Of a stretch of DNA of 64,000 nucleotides, positions 34,236 through 44,284 are shown one piece after another. The stretch spans positions 96,489,876 to 96,553,875 of the forward strand of contig OY856188.1 in NCBI GenBank assembly GCA_963693315.1, written 5' to 3'. The position numbers and the translations under genes are program-made. How positions within the stretch are numbered: the first letter of the stretch is position 1; each line of letters starts with the position of its first letter. The notes beneath the pieces are model-generated. The model was not told the DNA's origin and did no database searches. It worked only from the letters and a program-made list of their open reading frames with translations. The stretch comes from Diogma glabrata (lineage: Eukaryota > Arthropoda > Insecta > Diptera > Cylindrotomidae).

Positions 34236-34802
34236 ATATTTTTTGTATCAACCGTACTACAAAATCCCATCTTCATTACATACAAATTTATATATACATT
34301 TTCAAATACTTTTCAACTCACGTGTGTAGAAAATGACATTTATGTATCCTATGAAGTACATATGATACTTCAAAACCGTATTCTATTCTTTTAATCTTCA
34401 AAAGTTAAAGACTACAGAAATACGAACCAAGGAATTTGGTGAGAAAGCCAAATTGGAGGATGATCATTTTTGAATTGAAAAAGTTTTGTTTTTTTTTGAC
34501 TGAGCAGTTGGGATATAGTTGAAATTGTGTCGGGAAATTCGACTTTGGTTTGGTCAACTAAGTTTCCATAGTTTCCATAATTGTGGTCTAAGATGTATTT
34601 TGGATAAAATTAAATAGTTAACTGTAAAAAATAAAGTAGTTATTATTGTCAATAACCCAAAACTATTGCTGTCAGCTATTTTGAAATATAAATGGTGTTT
34701 ATTGTGCAATGTCAATAGTGATTTAAATAGAAACCCAATACAAAAGGAATGAAAAGAAAACAATAATTGCTAATAAGCACCACAAAGTATAAGAATATCC
34801 TC

Positions 34803-35345
34803 TTTTTTTTGCATTGAATTTTTCTTGACAGAACTAGTGTGTTAATTCATGTTGTGTGCATATATGACAATAATTGACCAAGTGTCGATCATTGATTTTC
34901 GCATTGATTGGAAACAATCAATAATGACTATATACATGTGACTTAGAATGTTGACTATAATAGAAATATTACACATTCTATGAATTCACACAATAGTACT
35001 GTCACGAAAAATTCAATGCAAAAAAAAAAAATCTTCATTCAAAATGAATAAAAATTTCCATTAAAAATTAGGTCTAACTGACGATTGAGAAATTCAACTA
35101 AGGTTAGATAACTGATGATGAAGTATCAACTTAGAAATATCATCGCCTTGGTAGCGTAGTGGTTAAACGTGTCTGCCAAAAGAAATGGACTCGTTGTTGG
35201 TACTGATTGGTTCGAATCTCAATCAAAACACGTAAAAGAGAAAACAGAGTTTTTTTCTGAGATATTTCCAATCATACATTTGAATTGGAAAAATTCAAAT
35301 TAATTCCATAGTTACTTGACTTTAATTGCTCACAAATTCCTGAAT
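34803..35345 (+). mobile_element. Composite repeat copy 1: partial fold-back (34803-35031) plus tRNA-like SINE module (35140-35345)
   Basis: The fold-back part has inverted ends TTTTTTTGCATTGAATTTTT and its complement, with a CTTGACAG/CTGTCACG subterminal block. Its left arm is shorter than its right. A ~105-bp linker (TCTAACTGACGATTGAGAAA and onward) leads to the SINE. The SINE has A box TAGCGTAGTGG (35152-35162) and B box GGTTCGAATCTC (35209-35220), followed by a body ending in a CAATTCAAATG/CCAATTC-type sequence. Copies 2 and 3 (48.1 and 59.0 kb) keep the same order in reverse. Confidence 0.75.
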
Positions 35346-35349
35346 AATA

Positions 35350-37070
35350 ATAACTTTTTTGAAGCGGTTTTTTGTGAACAATTAAGCTGAAGTGCATATT
35401 GGAAATCATTTGAATTTTGCAATTCGAAATCATTTTTCATTTCTTCTTAGAAAAACTCCTTTTAGAAAAATGTTGGTGTATTTCGTGTAATAATAACTTT
35501 TTGGAGGATTTTTGTGAGCAATTTAACTAAAGATATTGTTGAAAATTAAAGGTATGGTTGGAAATATCTCCGACAAAAACTCCATTTCTCATTTACGTGT
35601 TTTGGATGAATTCAAGCCCTCCGCCAATTCGAACCCAAAATATCAATTTTCATATTTTTGTGTTATATAATAATTTAAATAAAACCGCAATGTGTTGAGA
35701 TATTTAGCATTGTTATTACCAAAATAAAATAAATAATTAAAAAAAGTCGCATTTGTCTTTTTAAAGTAAAATTTATTTAATTCAAGAATAGGGCAAGGAA
35801 TATATAAAATTAATAACTTATCACAAAACCATTACCATTACTTTATCTTCTCCTAACTTGTATAATCATCATTAATTATTCAATAATTATATTCCTCTTC
35901 ATATAATAATGGAGATCCTTCAATTTTTTACAGTTTCAATTTTATTCAACAAAAAAAAAATTCTACATTAATTTTTCTCATTATCTGCATAATAATTCCT
36001 ATCATCAGGTGTTTTCCACTAATTTTTGCAATTTAAAGTAATGAACTTGTCTATTTATACTTTGTGTCGAAAGTGGTTGCCTTTTTTTATTTTAATGAAA
36101 ATTAGTTTTTTTCGTCGGATGTAACAAATAAAAAAATGTTTTTCACTTTTCTTAATTCTAAATTATTAATTTTAAGAATGTTTTTTTTTTGTTTGTTTGA
36201 ACAAAAGAAGAAAATTTTATTTTAATTTTCATCAACGACGACAACTCAACTCATTTCCTATTCCAAAGATTAAGTTTTATGTTAAGTAAAATTTATGAAA
36301 AATTAATGGATCTTATAATACTTTTAAAATGAAGTTAATGTAGTTTTACTTTTTTTAATTTTTTTTTTTTCACAAGTTTAAGTGTCGTAAGGTTTACGAT
36401 AAGAAATGCTGAAAACAAGGCTTGGAGCTGTTTAAATACCTTTTAGTACATATTAGTCATTTTTAGAGTTTGCAATTTTATTTTATTCGAGCACTCATTT
36501 CACTCCTTAAAATAGTATTCACAGATTAAAATGTTAATTCCAATATCGTTCTTCCTTAAAGAGCAAAATTTTTAGTTTTTCCAGATTCACTCCTTTGGAG
36601 TTTTTATTTTATTTTTATTTTCTTTCATCTCATTTGTAAAAGACAAAAATTACGACCTTTTTGTCATCCTTTATATATTTTTATAACAATACTAGCAAAA
36701 TGGAACAAAACATTTACAAGAATTATTTTTTTTTTTACGTTGGAAATCATCATGTTGAAGTAAAAATGAAATGTTGAGTATTTGAAAGAAAGTATATATT
36801 TTAATTTAGAAGTCAGATTATTATTTCCTCTCCCGTGTTTGGGAGTGTTATATTATTTTTAAGTTACTCGCTCTGAAAGAACGGCGTAAAGCAGTGATAT
36901 AAGGAGCGTTTTAGAGTCTGGTAATTTAACATCTTTAATAACCATGGATGTTTTCAGAACTAAACTGAGAATTAATATTAACGATAGAACAAGTATTAAC
37001 AAGTTAAACGATTCTATAAGAACCGTAATGTTGCTGATTATTTTTAGTTTTAATATTTATATGGAAGGAA
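35350..37070. other. AT-rich stretch, no gene recognised
   Basis: 35540-35640 repeats part of the SINE body in the opposite orientation (GGTTGGAAATATCTC...CATTTACGTGTTTTGGATG), a solo SINE fragment. The rest is A/T-rich without motifs. Confidence 0.4.
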
Positions 37071-37341
37071 ATATATAAAATTATTTTTTTAATTAATTTA
37101 ACCAAATGATGCTTAGAATTTTAGAAATTTAAGAAAGATGCTTGAATAATTAGAAGTTTGAATAACAAAACTTGTTTAATGTATTTCAATTTAATTGTAT
37201 ATGTGGCGTAAATCATATCGTATGAAACTTTGCAATGTGGTAAACATTAGAATTCTAAAATTAATCTTTTATCAGTAATTACATTTATAATTTTTTTTTC
37301 ATTTTAATCATTGCATCAGAATAATTTTTATTAACAAAATA

Positions 37342-37410
37342 AGATAATAATTTTGCAATCCATTTTCAAAAGCAGGTCAAACGTTAGTGTATCAGTTTTA
37401 GGGGAAAAAA
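37342..37410 (+). promoter_or_regulatory. Putative promoter of peptide gene 1
   Basis: A GATA-type AGATAA lies at 37342-37347, an arthropod initiator-like TCAGT at 37392-37396 (61 bases before the ATG) and GGGGAAAAAA at 37401-37410. All three recur at the same spacing in front of the second gene. GGGGAAAAAA is only loosely NF-kappaB-like. No TATA box stands out. Confidence 0.4.
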
Positions 37411-37452
37411 GAGTTTGTTAACATAAAAATAAAAATACAGTTTAATTAAATT

Positions 37453-37677
37453 ATGAAACTGTTTAAATTAACAATAATTTTGACAATCTTAATTGTGGGA
37501 ATTTTTTCAAAACTGCATCGACGTTTTGAGATTCCATGTCGACCAGGATATGAACGAACTTTGGATGGAGATTGTAAACGAATTTTTCATTTAAAGAAAT
37601 TGTTGTTTAAAGTTTTTTATAATAATGTTATTAATTTACAAATGAATGAAAAAAAATATAAAAACTATTTTAACTAA
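37453..37677 (+). CDS. Short secreted cationic peptide with one C-x11-C loop, paralogue 1
   Basis: The 74-aa product opens with a textbook signal peptide (MKLFKLTIILTILIVGIFS, cleavage probably after residue 19). The mature part is about 55 aa, with 13 basic and 5 acidic residues. It has one cysteine pair in CRPGYERTLDGDC (C29 and C41), then KRIFHLKKLLFKVFYNN, which could form a basic amphipathic helix. Only two cysteines occur, so one disulphide is expected. The pattern recalls short insect secreted peptides, but I cannot name a family. Coding status is supported by the paralogue at 49254: a 9-base in-frame deletion between them keeps the frame, whereas the tail after LQ diverges by a frameshift. 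A role in defence, venom or digestion is inference only. Confidence 0.72.
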   Translation: MKLFKLTIILTILIVGIFSKLHRRFEIPCRPGYERTLDGDCKRIFHLKKLLFKVFYNNVINLQMNEKKYKNYFN

Positions 37678-38224
37678 ACACAAACATTTTTTTAATAGAA
37701 TATTTAGTTTGAGATTTGTTGGAAATCATTTTATTTTTTATTGATTTGATTTATAAACTCGACTCCTTCTGTTCCACTTTATAAAGTCACACTGTTTATT
37801 CATATTTTTATATAGTCTCGATATTACATTGATTTGATCAAAAAAAAAAGCTCTTCAAGATAGTGATGTGCAATATAAAAAATTTTAAAATTAATTAAAA
37901 AAAAATTATTCAATTACCTAAAACTTTAACTAAATCCTAGTCGATGTTCTAAATGAAACAACAAATATTTAAAAAAAAATTATTGAAATTACCACGTAAT
38001 ATTTGTAGATTACAGACTCATTTTAGAAATAATATGTATCAATATAATAATGTGATTATCAATTCAATGTGTGATAGATGAATACATAGCTGGGGTTTAT
38101 TGAATAATAACAAGTACTCAATGTGTTACTGAGTGAGTTGAGTGAAATGTTTGAAGGTTGGTTGTATTTCTAGTGAAACGAACTATAACCATAATGTGTA
38201 AGCTATATCCGTTAAAAATTAAAT

Positions 38225-38556
38225 TGCATATTTTTTACTAACTACGAAGCATGGGACGCTTGAAGTTCTTTTTACCATGAAATAAAAAGAAAGCATTATA
38301 TATGATGTGGCTGGGTTATGCTAGATTGCAGTGCCTGTCATCTTAGCACAAGGTCAGGAAGACACACTTAGACTAAAATAGGTACCTTTGGGATTCCACA
38401 CGATCTCCGTCTCTACTCTGACTATTTGTAGCTTCTGATGATGCTAAGTATTTCCCTAATTTTAAAATTACTTAGTAAATTGGGAGGTTGTTATATTTGC
38501 ATTTCAAAATGAATTTGTGGTCTATGGCCCAGTGAATCTGAACCCGGAGAAATTTA
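38225..38556. other. Segment present only in duplication copy 1
   Basis: Copy 2 reads straight from GTTAAAAATTAAG to AAATTTAGAAAAAT-like sequence (49903-49930). This ~330-bp, less AT-rich segment is therefore either an insertion in copy 1 or a deletion in copy 2. No terminal repeats or coding motif were recognised. Confidence 0.6.
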
Positions 38557-39094
38557 GAAAAATTTAAATCAATTATCATGAAACAAACAAAAATTATATA
38601 TAAACTAAATCAAAAAACTTATTTTAATGTATTCCAAAACAATTATAATCCTGTAAAAACATAACAATTGTAGACTAACACAAATTGCATTGCGAAAATA
38701 ACCTTTTCCAATATAATTTCTTACATCCAATTCATAATCGTCTTTTACGTCTTTTTTCCTCTACCATCCATTCAATTTGTTACGCTTTCTTTGAAGGTGC
38801 TTTGTAAAACAAACACGCTCGTAAAAAAAATCCAAAAAATGTTATTTATAATAATAAGACCAGAATGTTTATGTTTGCTTTTAAAAATGGTTTCCAGCAA
38901 AAATCTTAATACACAATACATACTAAAATGCCACTAATTTAAAAAATAAATTAATTTTAAAATGTAATGTGAAAAATTAATTAGTTAAATAATTTACACT
39001 AAAACACTTGTGGCACTACTGATAACAATTTGATAATCTTTGATAAAAATTTCATACCGCCCGATCAAATAGATTGATTGTTTTATTGACGAGA

Positions 39095-39900
39095 ATTTTC
39101 CATCTTTGTTTCCTTTTTATATGCATTGGTTACTTTTATTGGTTACTTTTATTGGTTACTTTTATTGGTGCACGAATCTATCCACATTTCGTGAACATTT
39201 TTTTAAATAATTTTTAAACTTTTTTGTTTAAATATTCTAGTGTATATTTTAAATTAAATTGAAGTTTAAAAGTATTTGAGTGCTAACGTCATACGCATAC
39301 CTATTTGTTTTAATTTAAGATTTTTCAATCATGTAAACATGTTTACAAAATTGCATAGAACTTATAAGCATAAATACAACAAAATTTGAAGTATATTTTT
39401 TCTGACTAGGATCTTCTGAAACGTTATGAATCTCCGTAATTACGACAAATAAAGGTTACTGTTGCAGTTTTAAGTTGTGAATTGAAAATGTATGTGTGTG
39501 AATTTGCAAATGAGGCGTTTATGTGAGGCGTTAAAAAAACGGCGAAAAACGTTTTTTTAACGATACAATTGAAAAAAAAATCAATAAATTTAAATATTTG
39601 GCTCACATATAAAAAATTATATTATTTTCCAAAATTTTTTTAATATCATAAAAAAATAACTTTAAATGTCAAAAAATATTAAATAAATATAATAATTTTT
39701 TGGAATCAAAAAAATTAATTATTCAAAGTGTCTGTTTGTTTTTAGTGTACGTTTTTATTGCCTTTTCTTTCGCATATAATTTTAAAAGAAAGTTTGACAA
39801 AATTCATCAATTTAATATTACGAAAGTCATATTTCCTCATACAAAGTTAAATAAAACCAGAAATATTAGAAAATGTTAAACTTCTTTTTCACTCTCCATA
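39095..39900 (+). repeat. Repeat family of the 5.6 and 53.0 kb loci, copy B (inside duplication copy 1)
   Basis: Begins at GACGAGAATTTTCCATCTTT and contains the GAGTGCTAACGTCATAC block shared (inverted) with 6420-6470. It lacks the GTGCAC-rich end seen at 53.7 kb. An A-to-T-rich tail (39600-39890) is weakly echoed at 58560-58790. Confidence 0.55.
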
Positions 39901-39902
39901 TT

Positions 39903-40870
39903 TAGGGTTCCGTACTTTGAAAAAGTAAAAACGGTACCCTATTGGTAAGACTTCGGTGTACGTCCAAATTTCTACATAATCAATCTACTCACAAACTATA
40001 AGTGCTATCAACTTGAAATTTTCTATAGTTATTAAATGTGTTGTCCCACACCTGATGATAACAAAAAAAATTGAAGTATTTGTTTTTATCTATATTTTAT
40101 GGACATAGATAAGGAGATAGTAAAACAACAGTTTTTTAAGGAATCGAGTTTAGTCTATAAAAATCGAAAAAAATGAAATTATTTTTAAAGAAATGTTCAT
40201 TGAATTTTCAACTGCTTAGTTTTTAAGTTATTACCAAAACGAGTGGTTAACGACTATTTTAACGACCTCCATCACCAGAGTGGCCGTTGTACGTATCGCC
40301 CCACATAAAAACAGGTAAGTCATTCTTTGTCCTTTTTCTATCAAGTTCCAGTTGTCAGTATTGAAGAGTGTAGTCCATCATATGATTAAACTGCACATTA
40401 AAATCGGTTTGATCAGAGAGATATATGAATACTTGGGTATATAAGGGATTGGGAGACATGGTGATCAAAATCCCATATTTTTTCATGCGGATGGGTGTTT
40501 TACATGAGCAAAATGCTACCGTGGCTTTTGAACTCTCTCTCTCTCTCTCTGATATTTGGTTTCCAGTTGATATTTAGTTTGTTCTGAAAGTACCAGACCA
40601 CCACCCTCCACGAGTACCACGGCGGCCATGTCTTTTATAAGTTGACTATCCCAGTCCATTGTTGATGTTCCTGCAAACGAAGTTGCTCATAGAAAGTGCA
40701 GAGCCGTTCCATAAATTTACCTTTAAAATACGCATTCTGTGCTGTTGACAGCTGGTTTGGGTTGACAAAGATGAACGTCAATCAATTTCTCTCGTACGAA
40801 CGTCGATCAATTTTTATTGCATTTTTATTGCTAGAAGTTTTCATCTTACTGTTCATTAAATAACCTATAT
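39903..40870. other. GGGTTCCGTAC-type repeat, then non-coding DNA with a CT microsatellite
   Basis: 39903-39965 holds the inverted-type partner of 14465-14530. A (CT)n tract of about ten units sits at 40530-40550. 40560-40870 precedes the LINE ORF1 and may include its 5' untranslated region. Confidence 0.5.
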
Positions 40871-40878
40871 TAACAAAA

Positions 40879-41786
40879 ATGTCTTGCCAGATTTGTGAGG
40901 GAAAAATTGTTCGCGACGGCCACAACAAAATCAAATGCTCTGAATATTCGATTTTCCTTCACAGCAGTTGTGTTAACATATCAAGGTCGGAGATAGAGTT
41001 GATCCTTAACGAAAACAAACTTTGGAGGTGCAACGAATGCAAGTCAAAGCATAAGAAAATGAAAAATCCTGTATCTGCCTCTGATACTGAATCATGTCTG
41101 TTCTCTGGGTCATCTGCTGCAAATAATCTCTCTCTGAAGGATATTTAGAATGAAATGAAACTATTAAAACAGGAAGTTGTGTCTATGACGAAACGAATTA
41201 ATGATAAAATGTTAACATTTAAAAGTGTCTTTCAGGAAAAGATTAATTTTCTTACTGCTGATAACGCCAAAATGAAGTCAGAAATTAGTGTTTTAAAAAC
41301 CACAGTTAACAACCTTGAACAAGGTGCTTTGCAAAAATGTATCGAGTTGTATGGTTATCCGCATGTACAAAATGATCGTTTGAAGTCGTCTGTCATCTGG
41401 TTTTTTGATAAAGTTTTGAATATTCAATTGGATGATAAAAATATACATAAATGTTTTTGGAAAAAAATAAAAAGCGATTTGTCGACTGACAATCTTGGTA
41501 TTGTTAGTGTTGAATTATCGGATATTGGAATCAAAAACAATATGTTACGAGTGAAACGGAGTGTTAAAACTAAAATTACAACTAGCGTCTTTGGTAAACA
41601 AAGTACAAACCCAATTTTTATTAACAACAGTTTAACATTCGCAAAAAGACAAATGTATGCTGCTGCAAAGTGATCCAAAAAGGAGAAGAGTTTTAAGTAC
41701 CTATGGGTTCGTGATGGGAATATTAATGAGACGTACTGATGGCTGTAACGTAACTACTATCAACTTTATTGATGATCTTCAAAGAA
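40879..41786 (+). pseudogene. LINE ORF1 with PHD-type finger and coiled coil, broken
   Basis: The N-terminus has CQIC, then CSEYSIFLHSSC and WRCNEC, spacing that fits a PHD-type zinc finger of about 50 residues. A TAG at 41146-41148 interrupts the frame. It resumes at 41155 with a heptad-like region (MKLLKQEVVSMTKRINDKML to about residue 60). A globular stretch with IELYGYPHV and, near the end, FAKRQMYAAAK resembles the RNA-binding part of LINE ORF1 proteins. A further shift near 41720 separates YLWVRDGNI from LMRRTDGC. ORF1 would bind the LINE RNA; this copy cannot make a full protein. Confidence 0.75.
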
Positions 41787-41829
41787 TAGTTTAAGTATCA
41801 TAAATAAATTATTTTAATTTTAATTTTTT

Positions 41830-42648
41830 ATGTCTAATTTTAGAGATGAAGAAGATTATCATGATGATAGTAATGAAGTGTTAAATGTTCTCGTTGTTTC
41901 CCATGCAACAATACCAAATAATTCTTGCAATTTAAATGACTTTCTCGTTATTCATCAAAATATTAGAAGCTTACGTGCCAATTTCGATAAAATTACTGCC
42001 TATCTGCATTCTCTTGATAAGATGCCTGCCTTACTATTTCTATCTGAGATCTGGATTTATGATTATGAGCTCTCTAACTACAATATACGCGGTTTCGATC
42101 TTTTTGCTAATTGTAACGATTCGTTTAGATCTGGTAGTGTATGCGTATTTGGTTCATCCTTGTTAAATTGTTCCTATAATATCATCAATTGTAAATCGGC
42201 TGATATTATTAAAGCCGATTGTTTAATTAATAATGAATCTTATGTTTTTATTTGTGTTTATCGACTTCAAGAGTTTTCTGTACATTGTTTTCTAGATGAG
42301 TTCAGTATTATTATTGGAGCGATTTCTCATAAAAATTTGCTGATCTTTGGTGACATAAATATTAATTTTCTAAATTTTCCAATCAGCTGCAATAACTATA
42401 TGTTTCTTTTATCATCACTTGGCTTAAAGTCGCTCATAAATTGTGTAACTGTATCCTGTGTTAGCTCTACATCCTGTTTGGATCATCTATTTGTGCGTCT
42501 CCGATCTAATGATTTTACTACAATTTCGGCTGCAACTGTTGATTTGAACATTACCGATCATCACATGATTGAATTTAGTATTAAATCTTCTACCATTATA
42601 GCCGAACGTAACCATTTAAGGCAGAATTTTCGTAAGATTGATTATTAA
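41830..42648 (+). pseudogene. LINE ORF2 N-terminus: apurinic/apyrimidinic-type endonuclease
   Basis: The frame contains LVIHQNIRSLRANFDKI (the N of the first catalytic motif), LFLSEIWI (the SE motif, usually SETW), and VFICVYR for the central strand. It then has HKNLLIFGDININFL (the GDxN motif), LDHLFVR (DHIF type) and ITDHHMIEFSI (the SDH/TDH end motif). All expected endonuclease blocks are there in order. A TAA at 42646 ends the frame. Related but broken sequence goes on (LINSCYFDV, then RINKKNKLAK) to about 43108. It would nick target DNA for target-primed reverse transcription if intact. Confidence 0.8.
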
Positions 42649-43108
42649 AAACTAAACAAATTATTAGTTCAGTGTTATTGGAGTGCTTTACTGAAAGAAT
42701 CGGATATTGTCACAGCTTTTGATAAGTTTTGTGAAACATTAAATAGCTTAATAAATAGCTGTTACTTCGACGTATCACAGAATCGTTCTACTTAGAGAGT
42801 TCAACCCTGGATTTCTTTAAGCCTTGCTAGGCGAATTAATAAGAAAAATAAACTAGCAAAAACCGTTGGCAAAAATCCACTTAATGTAAATTTAAAAAAA
42901 TATTATACATCCTACTGTTTAAAAATTAATGAAGATATAAAGCTTGAGAAAGAACAGTATTACTTGGATCGTTTTAATAATAATAAGTCCAATCCTAAAA
43001 GAAATTGGCAACTAATCGATGAGATTCTCACTAAGAATATTAAAACTAATAATATTAATGAGATAATTTCTGTAAATAATGTGCATTTAACTGAAGCAAA
43101 TGATATTT

Positions 43109-43184
43109 CAATTGGTAAAATTGTAAAATATATATAATTCTATTTCATCCATTTTAATTATTTCATAAATTTCACTTTCAATTT
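43109..43184 (+). repeat. Left part of a diverged gypsy LTR
   Basis: ATTGGTAAAATTGTAAA...ATTTCATCCATTTTAATTATTTCAT matches 20156-20215 of the intact 5' LTR with several changes. The matching right part is at 47963-48112, about 4.8 kb away. Confidence 0.75.
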
Positions 43185-43264
43185 AGTGAAATTTATTAAA
43201 TCTAGGGGTATAGCCCTCTAAATTAATAGAAGGAGGTATACCCCCCTAAAATTTTTCCTTTAAT

Positions 43265-43400
43265 AATTAATTAAAGGAATAATTTTAATGTTCTATAAAA
43301 AAATAGACAAAACAATTAAAAATCTATATAGGGTCCGCGTTGAACCCCGAACCTTTCTCACAACCCATTACATCGACAATGACAACAAAACGTTTTTTAT
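43265..43400 (-). mobile_element. tRNA-like SINE fragment, copy 1 (with 56300-56420)
   Basis: Both copies share AAAGGAATAATTTT and a GGGT(C/T)CGCGTTGAA...CGGACC/CGAACC block, then TTTCTCACAACCC and a GACAA(T/C)G end. On the minus strand GGGGTTCAACGCGG resembles a tRNA B box. No complete cloverleaf is present. Confidence 0.5.
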
Positions 43401-43505
43401 GTTCTAGCTAAAATACATTTTACATGTTATGCTTAATATATTCTTTTCAGATAATTCAGTTGTTTCAGTCTAATTGAACACGGCTATTATGAAATATTTC
43501 TCTAT

Positions 43506-43642
43506 AGCAGGCTACAGACTGACAATCGATTTGTCAATCATTTCGAAAACGAAAATAAACGGAATAAAATTTAGTGTAAATATCCCCTAAATTTTATTTC
43601 GTTTATTTCCGTTTTCAATTGATTGAAGATCTGTAGCCTGCT
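43506..43642. mobile_element. 137-bp palindromic MITE
   Basis: The ends AGCAGGCTACAG (43506) and CTGTAGCCTGCT (43631-43642) are complementary. Inner parts CAATC..TTCG..AACGAAAATAAACG and CGTTTATTTCCGTTTT also pair. No clear target duplication was found. Confidence 0.65.
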
Positions 43643-44284
43643 TATCTTGTTTTGCAAAGAAAGAACAGATCAATTTTATGAATTGTTTCTTTGATTTCTA
43701 ATCAATAGAAAATACTTAAAAACAAAGAAAAATAATAATTAATTCAAAGAAAATCAAAGAAAAATAATAATAATAATATTTAAAAACAATGAAAAATAAT
43801 ACGTCTATTCACTCCGAAAGCAAAGCATAAACTAAATTGAAATATAAAGAGAAAATATAAAATACTAAATAGAAATTTAATAAATTTTGTTTGCTTCGTT
43901 TTTATTTTTATTTTTTCCCTACCATACACCCTTCAGTCGTCTTTTCTATGGTATGGCTACGCTTTTTCGTTTTTTTGGGTATTATATATATAGATACTTG
44001 TTTAGAGTTTCTGATTCGAGTTTTGATTCGAGATTCGAGTTCTGATTCGAGATTCTCGAGTTTATTAGCGTTTGGGTTTCTCGAGAAATTGGGAATAATT
44101 ATTTGAATTTCTTGTGATTCTCGAGAATTATTAAACATTAGTTTTAACAAAAACAATAACTCCCCGTTTACTGTCAAAATTTCCAGATAAAGAAAAATTT
44201 CTCTCGTTTTCAGTGTATTTAGGTTTTATCAAAATTAGAGTGTTTTTTAGAAGTTATGAATTGAAAATAATCTTACCAGTAGCT

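Larger units (their letters stand above)
37073..39900 (+). repeat. Segmental duplication, copy 1
   Basis: This block matches 48873-53640 at high identity, in the same orientation, except for indels. Copy 1 has about 330 extra bases at 38225-38556 and lacks the Tigger element and SINE present in copy 2. It includes the small peptide gene at 37453. The match ends where a GGGTTCCGTAC-type repeat starts at 39903 in copy 1. Confidence 0.88.
40879..43108 (+). mobile_element. 5' half of a CR1/Jockey-type LINE
   Basis: ORF1 pieces (40879-41786) are followed by the endonuclease start of ORF2 (41830-42648) and a decayed continuation to about 43108, where an LTR fragment begins. The RT is absent. The order PHD-type finger, coiled coil, RNA-binding-like domain, then endonuclease is that of CR1-like LINEs. 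Confidence 0.8.
43185..43994. other. Non-coding DNA containing a SINE-like segment and a small palindrome
   Basis: 43200-43255 has an imperfect inverted repeat around AGGGGTATAGCCCT and AGGAGGTATACCCCCCT. 43265-43400 matches 56300-56420. 43506-43642 is a separate palindromic MITE. Confidence 0.5.

Noticed and set aside
35143..35220. Possible genuine tRNA gene
   Set aside because: A and B boxes are present but acceptor and anticodon stems cannot be formed, and copies at 48.2, 52.9 and 59.2 kb show it is a SINE head.
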